A stretch of 64,000 nt of DNA from Spongospora subterranea f. sp. subterranea. Taxonomy: Eukaryota > Endomyxa: Phytomyxea > Phytomyxea > Plasmodiophorida. The translations under genes were made by a program, and so were the position numbers. Positions 36,202 to 50,397 of this stretch are shown here, in pieces. The notes under the pieces are model-generated. The model was not told where the DNA came from, ran no database searches, and was given only the letters and a program-made list of their open reading frames with translations. The stretch spans positions 1 to 64,000 of the forward strand of contig JAUGWO010000018.1 of assembly GCA_049724395.1 (NCBI GenBank), written 5' to 3'. Each line of letters opens with the position of its first letter. The stretch's first letter is position 1.

Positions 36202-36588
36202 AATCAAGTCATTGTCAACAACGGAATCATCAATTTACCCAACATCACAACGCCTTAATAATATTCAAATAAACTCAGTTCACTCTTCGGAGATTCTATC
36301 ATGGTTTCGTCGATTGTGGCGAGGTGCGTGAAGCTGCACGCGTTCCCGTCGTCGTTGATCAGTCGGTAAGCAACAGCATAGCAGTCATTCCAGCAATGCT
36401 AGGCGAGTGAGGCCCGGTGCCTTGCCATGGCGCTACGCCCACCCTTAATGGCCCCCTCCTAGTCTCTCGCTGCACGTCCTAATGACGTAGTTTCCGTTAC
36501 CAACACGACTCCGATTTTGATACAGTCACCACTGCTGGATCGCAATTGATTATAAATCAGTGTTGTTAGGTCATTCCGATCGACTGTC
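36202..36588. other. Intergenic region between PX-START and glycerol kinase
   Basis: About 390 bp. A 22-codon frame starting at 36301 (MVSSIVARCVKLHAFPSSL) resembles a mitochondrial presequence but leads nowhere obvious. Otherwise nothing is seen. Confidence 0.4.
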
Positions 36589-39002
<2,414 letters not shown>

Positions 39003-39049
39003 GGCCATTACGACACAAACGAAACTAAGTTATTTTTCTAAATATGAGT

Positions 39050-39489
39050 TTATTTCAATGTAACAACTTCTTTGCACACCTTATCGTAAGCCTCCTGATG
39101 TCCAGTGCCTGACTTGACAAGCACACAACTTGTTGGTCTTTTAGTGCTGCCAGCAGCTCCTAGCTCTTCTTTAGAAGGCACAAACACGTATGAAATAGAG
39201 TTATCTTCACACATAACCGGAATGTGGGAAATAACATCTAAAGGGGAAATATTTCCAGCAAGAATGCATATCCTGAAACAAACATTTGACGTACATTCAG
39301 ACATGAAAATGAACAGTCTCACCCTTTTTCTCCTTTACGAATGGCTTTCACGACTTCTTTGACTCCTCTGCGGATCGACTTCGTCTTCGTCGCTTTCTTG
39401 ATCAACTTTAGGCAGCTTTTGGTTAGTTTCGTATTGGCTGCTGGATGAGCAATAGGTGACATGTACGGCGAAACTGCAACATCGGCCAT
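39050..39489 (-). CDS. NHP2: H/ACA snoRNP protein NHP2 (L7Ae family)
   Basis: Two exons from an ATG at 39489 (MADVAVSPYMSPIAHP) to the stop at 39050, with an intron of about 50 nt near 39270-39320. The L7Ae core reads KLIKKATKTKSIRRGVKEV, then ICILAGNISPLDVISHIPVM, CEDNSISYVFVPSKEELGAA and KRPTSCVLVKSG. It binds kink-turn-like RNA in H/ACA particles that guide rRNA pseudouridylation and form part of telomerase. It runs convergent to glycerol kinase, with only 48 bp between the stops. Confidence 0.9.
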
Positions 39490-39905
39490 TGTATACGGTG
39501 AGCGTTTGTTGAAACGGGTGACGATCAACTTCGATTCAGGAAAATAAGGATTCCCGTCACGGACTCCGCACGCAAATCTCACACACTAAGACGAAACTTT
39601 GTCAGAAAATTGGCGCACGTTTGACTTTGAGAGAAAAAAAGTTGATAAACCGGGGCCGTTTTCTGTCTGCACGCTCATTGCACGTTTTCCGGATTGGTAC
39701 GGCAGGATGGTCATGGTATTTTGTATGGAGCAGTCATCCTTTTATTAATAACTTTCCGGACGACTCAGTTATCTCGCCTGACAGGAGTTACTTAAGTGGC
39801 TCCCCCCAATCGGGAACGATGGGGTCACCGTGAAGAATTGGCCAGTGTAGCGTGGCCACTTGTATCACTTCATCTTCAACGTGTATTCCTTATCATCATC
39901 ACATC
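39490..39905. promoter_or_regulatory. Divergent promoter region, NHP2 and HIBADH
   Basis: About 416 bp lie between the start codons of the two divergent genes and should hold both promoters. No specific element was identified. Confidence 0.4.
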
Positions 39906-41183
39906 ATGGTCATCTTAACAAGGACCATGACTCGTTATGTGCAATCGGCGCGCCTTCTATCCACAGCCGCCAGGGTTGGATTCATCGGGCTGGGCCATAT
40001 GGGCGGTGAGCGTTTCGCCGCTTTATTGCTGCAATCGTTATCTAATCCAATCTGTGGCCTTTTTAGGTTCGATGGCGCGGAATTTACTCATGGCGAAACA
40101 TTCCGTATCGGTGTTCGACGTCAGTAGTTCGGCGATGACCGACGCCAGTAAATCAGGGGCAAAACTGGCCAAAAAGTGTGAAAGACTTGGCCAAGGATTC
40201 AGATGTTATATTTATGATGCTGCGTACTCCAATGCAGGTAGGTGCAACTCGCAAGTTCCACACAAGGTCTTTTGGTGACAATTCCGCAGGTCATCGAGGT
40301 GTCTAATGAGGTACTCGAAGTTGCGAAGCCCAAGACCATTCTTATTGACTGTTCAACTGTTGATCCAACCACGTCGCAAACCGTATGTGCAAATGCTGAA
40401 CCAAAAGGTGTTGAGGTCTTGGACGCTCCTGTGAGTGGTGGTGTTCCTGGTGCAGTCAAAGGTCTGTCATCTTTTCACTTTCCACGAGTTTCTATCGTCT
40501 CATAATGGTCCAGGCACGTTGACATTTATGGTTGGTGGAGAAGTACAAACACTTGACAAGGTCAGATTCTTGTTTCAGTCGATGGGCAAAAACATCCAAC
40601 ACTGCGGGTATGTAAACGCTATTTTATGACCAGTAAATCATGTTGTACCCAATATTATATTGGTAGTGGACCAGGTACTGGACAGGTTGCCAAACTGACT
40701 AATAATCTCATATTGGCAATTTGCATGATTGGTGTGTCAGAAGGTCTGTTATCAGCGATGCTCCTGTGTATTTTGCTGATCGACGAGATCAGGTATGAAC
40801 CTGGGTATCAAACTGGGCATTGACGGCAAAGTTCTATCCGATATCATCAATACTAGTACTGGGAGATGCTGGTCGTCTGAGTGTTATAATCCCGTTCCTG
40901 GAATAATGGACAATGTGCCCTCCTCTATGGCGTACAAAGGAGGGTTTGGATGCGAACTGATGCTGAAAGATCTTTTTCTAGGTTTAAAGGTGAGTGTGTT
41001 ATAGTAAGGATCCTTCTTTTAAACCTGAATGAATGGCCTTGATGCTAGTCGGCTGATAAAGTAGGAGCTTTAACGCCACTAGGGAATGTCGCCCGTGAAC
41101 TATATTCGACTTTGTGCGAGAACGGCTTCAAGGATAAGGATTTCTCTATTGTTTATGATCATATTCAGAAGGCAGGAAAATGA
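39906..41183 (+). CDS. HIBADH: 3-hydroxyisobutyrate dehydrogenase, mitochondrial
   Basis: Multi-exon, ATG at 39906. An N-terminal arginine-rich presequence (RTMTRYVQSARLLSTAAR) predicts mitochondrial import. The Rossmann motif VGFIGLGHMGGSMARNLL is split by an intron of about 60 nt. Then come HSVSVFDVSSSAM, TILIDCSTVDPTTSQTV, EVLDAPVSGGVPGA, GTLTFMVGGE, QVAKLTNNLILA with the catalytic Lys, NTSTGRCWSSECYNPVPGI and MLKDLFLGLK. The C-terminus is LYSTLCENGFKDKDFSIVYD. It oxidises 3-hydroxyisobutyrate to methylmalonate semialdehyde in valine breakdown, using NAD+. About six introns; no disruption noticed. Confidence 0.9.
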
Positions 41184-41441
41184 AGAGACCTCTCTGATCC
41201 GATTGTTCCTGAAATTGAGTCTCTGTCAATGCTATCCAGGTATCAAGGCATTCCAAGTAGATTTGTTGCCTTCACTGAACGTTTGTAAGGGACAAAGATT
41301 TTCCCGTGTCAGTTCTACATTTTGTAAAGCAATCCTGACAAATTCAATATAAAATGACGTTTTAACAGAGAAACTTAGTGTTTGAAGAATCCATTCTTGT
41401 AAACAGGTTTAGTTTCAGTCATCCGGAAGAGTGGATAAAGG

Positions 41442-42713
41442 CTATCCAGCTATATTCGTTGTTGTTGGACTCGCAGGTTCACTTGTAAAATTTATCAAGT
41501 CTGAATTGTTCAGACGATCAAGATATCTGGCGCCCAGTGCGAACGCAGGAGTGAAGACGCCACCGCCGCCCAACTCGCCCAGAATCTTCTCTTGATCCTC
41601 GAAAATGCAAATTGCCGCTTGAACTGCAGTTTCTGCGGTGACCAGGTTGGGATCGCCACCCTGCACATGCACCTGAACCTCACTTCCACTTCTTGTCGTT
41701 GCCTTGATCAGATAGCGAAACCAGTTCAGTTTGCATTTATCCTCTGATGGACCACCCTTGTCACCTGGTTCGGGCAACAACCATGTGATGAACCGATTGA
41801 TGTAATGGAACGACAAAATCGCCTTGAAAGGCCTTTCGATTATACCCAGTATCGATGGCAATATAGCAGAGAGCAGGGACGGGTTTTGCGATTGTTCGCG
41901 GAATACGAAATTCGGGTCATATTTTGTATCGCGCTTAGGGTGTGCTCGAAACAGCGAAGCAGTTCGACGAACAACACGAGTATTCACCACGGCCATAACG
42001 GCAGGACCTCGCCATTTCTTGGTCTCGTGGTCGAATTCGATCCCCAGCGAATCCTTCTCAAAACTATTGGGTGTTGCCTCGGGCGCCGCAACGTCGTCCT
42101 GGCGCTCGTTCAGCGCGTATGCGTCCTTGAGCACGCGCTGGGAAGCCGGGTCCGATAGGGTCTGGATCACCGTCCTCATCGTCCCGCCGCTCATCGACCC
42201 CTCGACGTAGACATAGCTGGCGGCCCTGACCAATGGGTCTTTCGCCACATTCTGTGCATAAAACACTCCCAAATCGGACGGGACGCTATCGAAACCGCAA
42301 GCAGGTACGACCAAGACGTTGCCGATTCTGGCCTTGGATCCGAATTCGTCAATCACCTTTCGCATGAAATCGACCTCGCCCGTGATGTCGACGTAATGGG
42401 TCCCAGATTGCACGCATGCGCGAACGACGGGCAAGCCGACAACCGAGAACGGTCCAGCACATGAGATAACGACCGACACCTTCGACACGAACTCCAGCAC
42501 GCTGTCGAACGCGTTGCAGTCGACAGGATTCTCGTGGACCTGTATCCTGGACACGTTCAGGTCGCCGACCAGACTCTTGAGACGGTCAACATGTCGCGAC
42601 GAGGCCAGCACCTTCAGCTCGGGACTGATCCGGGCCAGACGCTGCAGAACCAAATGCCCCAGATACCCGGACGCGCCCACAACACCAATATCATACGCCC
42701 GCTGATGAACCAT
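41442..42713 (-). CDS. Saccharopine-dehydrogenase-like oxidoreductase (SCCPDH type)
   Basis: An intron-free frame of 423 residues from the ATG at 42713. The N-terminal NAD(P) motif is DIGVVGASGYLGHLVLQRL. Other family blocks are VSVVISCAGPFSVVGLPVV, GTHYVDITGEVDFMRKVID, VVPACGFDSVPSDLGVFYA and GSMSGGTMRTVIQTLSD. A membrane-associating hydrophobic segment is present around LLSAILPSILGIIERPF. Animal SCCPDH is found on lipid droplets, and bacterial relatives are trans-acting enoyl reductases, so a lipid-related role is plausible, but the substrate is unknown. It is divergent from prenylcysteine oxidase, 212 bp apart. Confidence 0.85.
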   Translation of the reverse strand: MVHQRAYDIGVVGASGYLGHLVLQRLARISPELKVLASSRHVDRLKSLVGDLNVSRIQVHENPVDCNAFDSVLEFVSKVSVVISCAGPFSVVGLPVVRACVQSGTHYVDITGEVDFMRKVIDEFGSKARIGNVLVVPACGFDSVPSDLGVFYAQNVAKDPLVRAASYVYVEGSMSGGTMRTVIQTLSDPASQRVLKDAYALNERQDDVAAPEATPNSFEKDSLGIEFDHETKKWRGPAVMAVVNTRVVRRTASLFRAHPKRDTKYDPNFVFREQSQNPSLLSAILPSILGIIERPFKAILSFHYINRFITWLLPEPGDKGGPSEDKCKLNWFRYLIKATTRSGSEVQVHVQGGDPNLVTAETAVQAAICIFEDQEKILGELGGGGVFTPAFALGARYLDRLNNSDLINFTSEPASPTTTNIAG

Positions 42714-42925
42714 CGCCAAGAAACAAAAACTTATGAATCTTGACGGTTTCGAGCGAAAATCCAAAACAGGGATGAACGGAGTGAAATGACCAAGATATAT
42801 GAAACATCCGCTACTGGTCATCTGTTTGATTGGTTTTTGGCTCTTTTTGACCTCCGACTTAGGAGATTGAGCATTTGCGTAATATGTTGTTATCTGCCGA
42901 CAAACAAACGTAAGGGATTGGAGTT

Positions 42926-44619
42926 ATGATGATTTCGCTCAGGCTGGTCGTTCTGACGCTGGCAGCGTTGGCTGTGGCGAAACTGGGCCCAGTGTCGGGG
43001 AAAGGCGAACGGATCGGGATCATTGGGGGTGGAGTTGGCGGCGCCGCTCTGGCGTTATTCCTTCGAGATGAACTTGGCGATCGGGTTTCCCTAACTGTTA
43101 TCGAATCCGGTAAACTGATGTCGGCGCGAATCTTCAATTCACAATCACCCACCCTTCGACCGCTGTCTATAGAAAGCCAGATAGGGGGGCGACTTAAATC
43201 CTTCAAGAGCGGCAACCTCACGTTTGAGCTGGGCGCCTCAATCGGGGCAGACGGGAATCACTATTTTCAATCGCTATCCGAGCGAATGAACCTGACGACA
43301 GCCACGCCAGAAGTCGTCGAAGGCGACTTCGTCATCTTCAACGGCCAACGCATTCTGTTTCGTTCTGCCCCGACGGTCATGGTAAGACGACTTTCGCGAT
43401 CTTCCGTCAACGATCCTCTGAACCCATTTTTTGTCGATTATTAGGGGAACATGTATCGATTTGTCAAACGCTACGGGGCGTCGATCTTTGCCACCGCGAA
43501 ACTGGTGTTGAGCCTGATTGCCCGATTCAAAACGGTGTACCAGCGGCAAGATGATGGGGTGTTCTTTCGGTCGTCCCTTGATCTATGGAGAAACCTGTCC
43601 CTCGATTATGAATCCCAGCTCAGACTGAACGACACATTGCGAACCGCGTACGCCGTTGGGTCCTGGTCCCCAATCACCGAACCGTTCATCGACGAGTTCG
43701 TCGGCGCCATCACCCGAATCAACTACAATCAATCGCCACGAACGATCAGTGCGTTGGCCGGTCTGGTTGCGTTGGCGCCACTTTTAGCCGAACAGGTTCG
43801 GATCACAACGTCGGTTTGTTGTTTTCAGTGCTGAACCTCGATGTATTTATCGGTGGAAATAGGTGTTCACGATCGAAGGCGGCAATGTTCAGCTACCAGA
43901 GCGCCTAATACAAGCGAGTAAATGTCGAGTTCGGTTGAACCACAATGTGGTTCGTCTGGTCGCCCGACAACGACATGGGAAGACGTCCTGGAAGGTCTAC
44001 GTGGAAGGGAAGAAACAACCATATCACTTCGACAAGGTCGTCATAGCGGCGCCATTGAACACGAGCAAAATCAGCATTCAGGGACCGGGTTTGAATCTGC
44101 CCGATCCGCATCCGTATCAGGACGTTCACGTCACCTTTGTCGAAGGCAAAATCAACAAACGTAATCGACGAGATCTTCCACAATCCGATCGTGCTGACTC
44201 TTTCAGGTTATTTCGGGCTGCAGAAATCGGACGAGTTGCCGGCGACCATCGGCACGACGGAGTCGAATCGGACCCGTTTTTCGTCGCTGTCCGTTTTACG
44301 GGCGACGCCCGATGGCCGAGATATCATGAAGCTGTTCTCGAGGCAACGCTTGCCTTCTGAGTTCATGCTCTCGGTATTCGAGATGGGATATAAGGTTCTG
44401 TATCACAAGCTGTGGAAAGCGTATCCCAAGTTTTCCCCGCCGGAAGAGCTGCCCAGTTTCGTCGTTGCTGATGGGCTGTATTACCTGAACGCCATCGAGA
44501 ACGCCGCCTCGGCGGTCGAGCTGTCGTTGATCAGTGCGAAGAACGCCGCGTTGATGATCGGGCACGAACTGAAAACGGGGACGGAATCGCACCACGATCG
44601 GCTGAAAGATCAGCTATAA
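42926..44619 (+). CDS. PCYOX1: Prenylcysteine oxidase, with a +1 frame break
   Basis: ATG at 42926 with a signal peptide (MMISLRLVVLTLAALAVA). The FAD motif is RIGIIGGGVGGAALALFL, followed by ESQIGGRLKSF, TFELGASIGADGNHYF and LPERLIQAS. Introns at 43382-43443 and about 43797-43862 join cleanly (SAPTVM to GNMYRF; LLAEQ to VFTIEGGN). After VHVTFVEGKIN the frame shifts by +1 around 44150-44163 and continues as NVIDEIFHNPIVLTLSGYFG to the stop at 44619, with NAIENAASAVELSLISAKNA near the end. No intron fits the shift. The enzyme oxidises prenylcysteines from degraded prenylated proteins in lysosome-type compartments, releasing H2O2. Either an assembly indel or a recently damaged copy. Confidence 0.86.
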
Positions 44620-46887
44620 CTCTTTCCCCCATTGTCTTAACAATAAAGTGGTGGCGGTCAACAATCAGCCCCCACATTCTTCACCAAACCGTCCGACGTT
44701 GTGATGGCGCTATAGCTGCAACAAAGGTGGAATTGCCGGAGTCGAGGCGCTGGGCAATTGCCATGAAGCCACCTCGTGGGCGATGCAACAACACAGATTG
44801 CAATGGGGGGTCAGAGGAACCCCCTCTCGACCAGGACTGTGCCAATACCTTGACCCTGATGGTGTTTGGTCAACGGGGGATCGACCGTATTGATCCACCA
44901 GGGACGATCGGAAATTAAGTCAATGAGGATAGTCAGATCCCCGTTCAATACGACTAGTGGGCCACCGATATCAAATAGCGCCTTCTGGATTTATCACATC
45001 CATATCAATTGCAGCCGACATTGCCTCGAAAATCACCGTTCTGAGGAAAGTGTTTCCTGTCAGAACCAAGGCGTGCAACTCGTACAGCTATTCAGTTTTC
45101 ACCATTGTGCCATCATCTCGACCTCTCATAATCAACATTGATGAAGTTGTTTTGTCGAACCTGCTCACTTTTCGTCAAAACTTGAAACAATTCCATTAGT
45201 AGTTGTTCAATCTGCAAAACAAAAAACGATTCGCTCTGCCGCGTCAAGCAAATCCTGCAGGGGCTTCTAAATCAACTCTCAGCATAACTTGGAATGGCAC
45301 AACATGTTTTGATCAACAGGCTCTCAATATGTTTGATAAGAAAAGTCGGTGAAAGTAGCGTTTGTGAATGTGGTGAGGTTCGGATGGTCAGCCGACCAGG
45401 TGTCCAATGCTGGGTAATGGGTTTGCTTATCAAGAAGACGTAAGCTTCTCGCAGGAAAAGTTCCTGATCATCATCAGGGCTTTGATCGAAGGAAGAACTG
45501 TGATTTTAACCAACTGTGCTGCGGCGTCAGGTTGTTTTTAAGGAGAGGCGGTACAGCATCGCCATCGAAATAGGACCATGGCCCAGAGTCTTGAACCCCT
45601 GATGGCTGAACTCAACTGGGATTCCGGTCCAACGTCATTTACTGTTGCTTGCGACCGGTTTAATAGGTTTGATAGGAGCTTCGTTCAGCGTTCATGATTC
45701 CCCAAGTTCGATGACGTCTTCACCCGGAGGCAATCCTTGCTGATTCATACGGCTATTCCAGCGTCTCGACGCTGCTGAAAAGTCATTGATATTAGTGTTC
45801 GCTGGGCAGTTCCGTGCTGCCAATGCAATACTGACGACTGAACTCGTCCACCATACGTATTCTTTATTTGAAATCAGCGGAACAACAAACAGAGTCAGTA
45901 TTCGAAAATATCAGTGAAAATGGAGTCAATCTGACTCCAATTCACTTTGGGGTTCTGTGTCTGGAAACTCAAAATCCGAACGGTCGTTATGACAGTTTTT
46001 CGAATGCCCAACCGCCCATCTCGATTTCGCCAAGGTTCAAGCTACTGGCCCTTCTGCAGCGCTAGTTCAATGCAATAATCATTACCTATGTTCATGATTT
46101 TGAATTTCAGAAGCAGAAATAAGATTTAACATTGGACAATATGACTCCGTTGAGCACCTCACTGAAATGTTCGAGTATCGACTCGGTTCCTTGTTTCGCT
46201 GATCTTCGTCAAATAATACGTATGCTGGACGGGCTCATTGTATTGCGTTCGCAGCACCAACAACCGTCCAGCCATTAGTCGTGTCGGGACCAAAACGATG
46301 ATCGGTTACAAAAGTCATTGTTGATCACTTTGCAATCGGTATACTATGATGAATTTGATTGGAATTACTCAACTTCGTGTTATCGATCGCCTCACCTGAC
46401 TGGTCCATTACTGTTGTGGTTCTAATTGGAATTACCAACTTCGTGTCATCGATCGCCTCACCTGACTGGTCCATTACTGTTGTGGTTTTAATTGGAATTA
46501 CTCAACTTCGTGTCATCGATCGCCGGTCCATTACTGTTGAATATTGCTGAAGACCGACGAAGACGAATTATGGCGATCATGCAACTCTAAACAAATCTTC
46601 CGAGCCCCAAAGATGGGTTTGGCCAATATATATATATATAACACATACTGTAGAGCACCAACGAAACTTGTAGTTTATTGTAATCCGATGAATGGGTTTA
46701 AGGTGATGATATTCCCGTTGTGCAATAGTGAAGCGATGGAAGGAATTGTCAGTAGAGATTCGTTGAAACCATCAGATCAAAGAACCCCAAACGCACTCGC
46801 GGACTTTCTTCATGATATAGCGATAATACAGTGGTGTAACACCTTGGCGCCAGAAAAGCGCCATTGATTGCACGCAGCTATCGTGAC
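44620..46887. other. Gene-poor 2.3-kb region
   Basis: No gene with recognisable domains. Short frames are present (for example 44727-44918, a Cys-containing stretch) but have no support. The region contains a minisatellite (46359-46543) and a short (TA)n tract at about 46628. Confidence 0.5.
46359..46543. repeat. Minisatellite, 66-67 bp unit, about 2.8 copies
   Basis: Units start ttggaattac at 46359, 46426 and 46492, each followed by caacttcgtgt.atcgatcgc and tggtccattactgttgtggt. The third copy lacks ctcacctgact and ends early. Copies are over 95% alike, so the array is recent. Confidence 0.9.
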
Positions 46888-48218
46888 ATGACAACGCCAG
46901 TTCAACACGAAATCACTAGTGATGAAGTTAGTCTATATGATAGGCAAATCCGGGTATGGGGCGTGGAAGCGCAAAACAGGTGGACATGGCAATCTGACTT
47001 GCGGTTTTGACTCGCGAGGTCGTTCACTAGTTTTGTATCAGGTTACGCAATAGCCACGTTCTAATCGTCAATATAACCGCCGCCCATTGTGAAGTTGCCA
47101 AAAATATTGTCCTAGCGGGTATTGGCTCTCTTACGCTTTTAGATGATAGTGTGTTAGAGGAAAACGAAGACATATCGTCTTACTTTATGCTCAACTCATC
47201 AGACGTCGGCAAAAACGTATATTTGTGTGGTCAATTTGTTGTGACGTTGTCTAAAGACTTTTTCACTGTAGAAAGCGGACGCTGTTGTGCCAAGAATTGC
47301 AGAGCTTAATCCGAATGTACAAGTTTGCGCTATCTCCGGCAATATTTCATCGAGCCCGCCCTCATTCTTCGATGACTTTACTGTAATTTCTGTCGCTGGA
47401 TGTGGGCTGTCGGCAATCAAATCGCTGGAGCGCATTTGTTCCTCGTCAGCGAATGGCGCTGCCTTGTTCCTGTGCGGCACAATCAATTTCAACGCGTTCT
47501 TCTTCTCATTTCTACATCATCATACCTTTGTCATGTAGGCTGTACATATCACCTTCGAATTTTGGTAGTGACGGTAGCACTTTTAGGACAGAACCAGGCA
47601 CCAATGGGGCCTCTGATGTTCATAAAGACGTCAGCGTTGACTATCCAACATTTTCTGAGCTATTTTCTGCACACTTCAAAGATGTTTCTTCTGGATTCGG
47701 GCCGCGATTGAAGTCTAGCGCTCAGCAGTTCATATGCATACGCTTAAGTTTGTTAACAGAGTGTATGTCGTTATTGATTCCTGATGCGCATGTTTTCTTA
47801 GTGTTCGAATTTGAAGAGAAATTTGGTCGTTGGCCAGATTTGGCTGACATGGAGGTTTTTGTCGAATTTCAGCGTTCTATGAAATCTCAAGGGCTCGACT
47901 CTCTGACTTTACCAGACAATGTTTTACTGAATGATACGGTTTTGATCCATGATCTTATTGGTGTTTTATTTTTAGGTTGTGCAAGAAACACTTAGTTGCT
48001 GGAGGCAGGAGTTCGCCCCCAGCACGGCCATCATTGGGGGAATTTTAGGCCAAGTTCGGCTCCACCATCTATTCCATTTCGTATCTAATTTCTCTTCGCA
48101 GGAAATTTTGAAAACGATCTCCCGGAAAGATGCTCCTCTGCAAAACGTCACGATATTCTCAGGATGGGAAGGATCCGCGATCAATATCAGAATCCCTGCT
48201 CAAAAACCATCTGAATAA
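46888..48218 (+). CDS. AOS1: SUMO-activating enzyme subunit 1 (AOS1/SAE1)
   Basis: Multi-exon gene, ATG at 46888 (MTTPVQHEITSDEVSLYDRQ). The start LYDRQIRVWGVEAQNRLR is the E1 N-terminal hallmark. It continues VAKNIVLAGIGSLTLLDDS, FMLNSSDVGKN, RIAELNPNVQVCAIS and SFFDDFTVISVAGC. The C-terminal part is FEEKFGRWPDLADMEVFVEF, FAPSTAIIGGILGQ, EILKTISRKDAPLQN and IFSGWEGSAINIRIP. The length (about 340-380 residues) and the QN.xxFxGxE ending fit AOS1 rather than the NEDD8 E1 subunit. The glycine-rich turn that is usually GLxGLGAEIAKN reads NITAAHCEVAKN. AOS1 pairs with UBA2, which holds the catalytic Cys. Confidence 0.87.
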
Positions 48219-48433
48219 ATATTGTTATAGAATTGCTGTTTGCCAAAAGCGTTGGCACCTTCCTGTAAAACCCTACACGGGAGGCAGGAGGCCCAACGAT
48301 CCCATTGTCTGTATCAGCCTTGAGTACACTGCATAGCGTCACGGTTCTACAGTGTTCTTGATTGCAACTCGTTCATACCTCATTTATTTATCATTGCTTG
48401 CGCCACCGTCTCGGCGAACGACTCGGACATACA

Positions 48434-49633
48434 ATGTCAGACAAATGGCAGAACCAAATTGCCCAGCTTAGTTTGGACCTAATTGAGATGCGAGCCGCCA
48501 GGGCTGACGCAATCGATAGGATGCGAGACGCGCGGGCCACTGTTGCTCATGCGCGCAATCAAAATCGGGAACAAATCAGCCAATGCAATGAAGAAATGAA
48601 ACTTTTGCGAGAAAAGGCGGATTTATCTGCTCAGCAGCTTGCAGTTGTGAGATCTCAAATGGAACACATGGGCGTCCAAATGGTTGATTATCAGACCGCG
48701 TTGATGCATCGCACTGAATCAGAGTGTAATTTACGAGATATGCTGAGGACCAAAGAGAATGAATTGCAATTGAAAACGGAGGTTGTTGAGCAGCAAGCTC
48801 AATCACTGGAAAGAGAACTGTCAGAAGTTAACGAGGAGCTCAGAACGTTACGGGCTATGTTGATGAGTGAGCAAAGGGCATCGTCAAAAGTGAGACAAGA
48901 TCTTGAAATCTCCAATGGTCGCATTATTACGTTGGAAGGGCAAATTACAAAAATGAAAGCCGAAGCGGGAATACTCAAAGCTAATTGGCAAAATGAACGG
49001 TCCAGAGCGTTGCAGTTGGAGCAGAGCGAGCCAGCGAGGTTAATTCGCGAACGTGATCAGCTGAGAATTCAAGTTGATAAACTTGAGGCCTTTACTGGAT
49101 CAGCAACCAACTGTCAAGATCTAATTACAGAAAGGGACGAGCGAATCACCAAGCTTGTTAAAGAAATGGGGACGATTGAAGCTGCTCTTCAGGTGAAAGA
49201 CAATATCATCGAGCAATTTGACACCCAATTATCGGAACTGCAAAACGAACTTCAGGCGTCATCCACTCAAGTAAAAAACCAGAATTCTTTGATTGAAGAT
49301 CTGTACAAAAGACTGAAGGAGCGGAGTGCATCAGTGGAACGGGCATCATCTCAACTGACTTCAGCGCCAGATCGTGATCGTCACGAAGTGTCTAATCCAG
49401 CAATTTTGAAAACGATTTGGCATGATATTGAAGTTACGAAAGAAATAATTGCCTCCGTTTTGGGAGAAAACGAGAAAGACCTAGGACTTTTGTTAAGGAA
49501 AGACGACTATGCTAGTCATTCTCCTGGACGAACATATGATCTATCTGCGATTCGCAGCAGTGTGGCTCAATTAAGGCAACAAATAACGTCAGCGGTAGCC
49601 GCTCAGATAGGAGAGTCGTGCGCCGTACAATGA
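48434..49633 (+). CDS. Coiled-coil protein, function unknown
   Basis: An intron-free frame of 399 residues from the ATG at 48434 (MSDKWQNQIAQLSLDLIEMR). Almost the whole length is predicted coiled coil with heptads of Leu, Glu, Gln and Arg, for example LQLKTEVVEQQAQSLERELS, EVNEELRTLRAML and EQFDTQLSELQNELQASS. A short non-coiled region precedes the end (ETIWHDIE-like, VLGENEKDLGLLLRKDD). No motor, kinase or zinc motif is seen. A structural or centrosomal/flagellar protein is possible but unsupported. Confidence 0.8.
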   Translation: MSDKWQNQIAQLSLDLIEMRAARADAIDRMRDARATVAHARNQNREQISQCNEEMKLLREKADLSAQQLAVVRSQMEHMGVQMVDYQTALMHRTESECNLRDMLRTKENELQLKTEVVEQQAQSLERELSEVNEELRTLRAMLMSEQRASSKVRQDLEISNGRIITLEGQITKMKAEAGILKANWQNERSRALQLEQSEPARLIRERDQLRIQVDKLEAFTGSATNCQDLITERDERITKLVKEMGTIEAALQVKDNIIEQFDTQLSELQNELQASSTQVKNQNSLIEDLYKRLKERSASVERASSQLTSAPDRDRHEVSNPAILKTIWHDIEVTKEIIASVLGENEKDLGLLLRKDDYASHSPGRTYDLSAIRSSVAQLRQQITSAVAAQIGESCAVQ

Positions 49634-49759
49634 TGATCGCATTTTCACGGCCGGCAAGGGACAAACCGCCAAGCTCCAATTCTTCCCTATCTCTCGACCA
49701 TGTTGCTTTTCGTGCTATAGCAGAACATGATCCCTGGAAGAACCGTTGGCGTATACTAA

Positions 49760-50397
49760 TTAATATATATAAGGCATAAAGGCTTGTTCATGAACGTCTA
49801 GATTTCGAAGTCGCAACTGGTCGAAGAGAAAGGTGAGTTCCTTGCCGAAATTCGCTTCAAAATCGTCGTCTTCATCTTGGCATGCGGTAACTTTCGCCTT
49901 CATCTGTTTCATCTATCCAAAATAAAACTTCACAATTTCTCTGAAGCCAAGTCAACTTATCTTACTTGTAATTGTTGCAACCGAGCCGTTAATGCATCTA
50001 TTGATAATGAACTTTCTGGAACAAAATCTTGGTGGTCAGATTCAGGTAATGCGAACCAAGGCTTAGCGTAAATTATCGGCTGTTCCGATGTAGGCGGTCT
50101 GAAAATTGGCGTTTGCTGTTCCATTGGTTTCAGATTATATTCGAACGCTGGAGCTTCGAATATGGGAAATGCACAACTGGACATGCGCGTGCCCTTTTCT
50201 GATGTGGTAATGACACCCAATGGGCCTATGCAACGCCAGCCACAATGCGTCGAGAGGATGAAAATGTCTTGAAATTGAACCAAGAACCCTGTTGAAAATA
50301 AAGTACACTTTGACGATCACAGAGTCCTGAACCAAAGTCTGAAACGACGAATCCCGTTGTTTGGTCGGTTGATGCAGGAGCAACCTAAGGGTGCACT
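49760..50397 (-). CDS. Uncharacterised small protein, spliced (tentative)
   Basis: Minus-strand exons share coding texture. A first part reads APASTDQTTGFVVSDFGSGL, then CDRQSVLYFQQGSWFNFKTF and SSSRRIVAG. A second contains FPIFEAPAFEYNLKPMEQQ and PPTSEQPIIYAKPWFALPES, ending LSIDALTARLQQLQ. A 50-100 nt intron (GTAAGA...ACAG) leads to the last exon, DEDDDFEANFGKELTFLFDQ and FMPYIY with a stop at 49760. The 5' end and the intron between the first two parts are unresolved. I recognise no family. Confidence 0.5.

Noticed and set aside
42926-44360. Prenylcysteine oxidase tail as an extended zero-frame protein
   Set aside because: The +1 frame matches the family much better (DEIFHNPIVLTL, NAIENAASAVELS).
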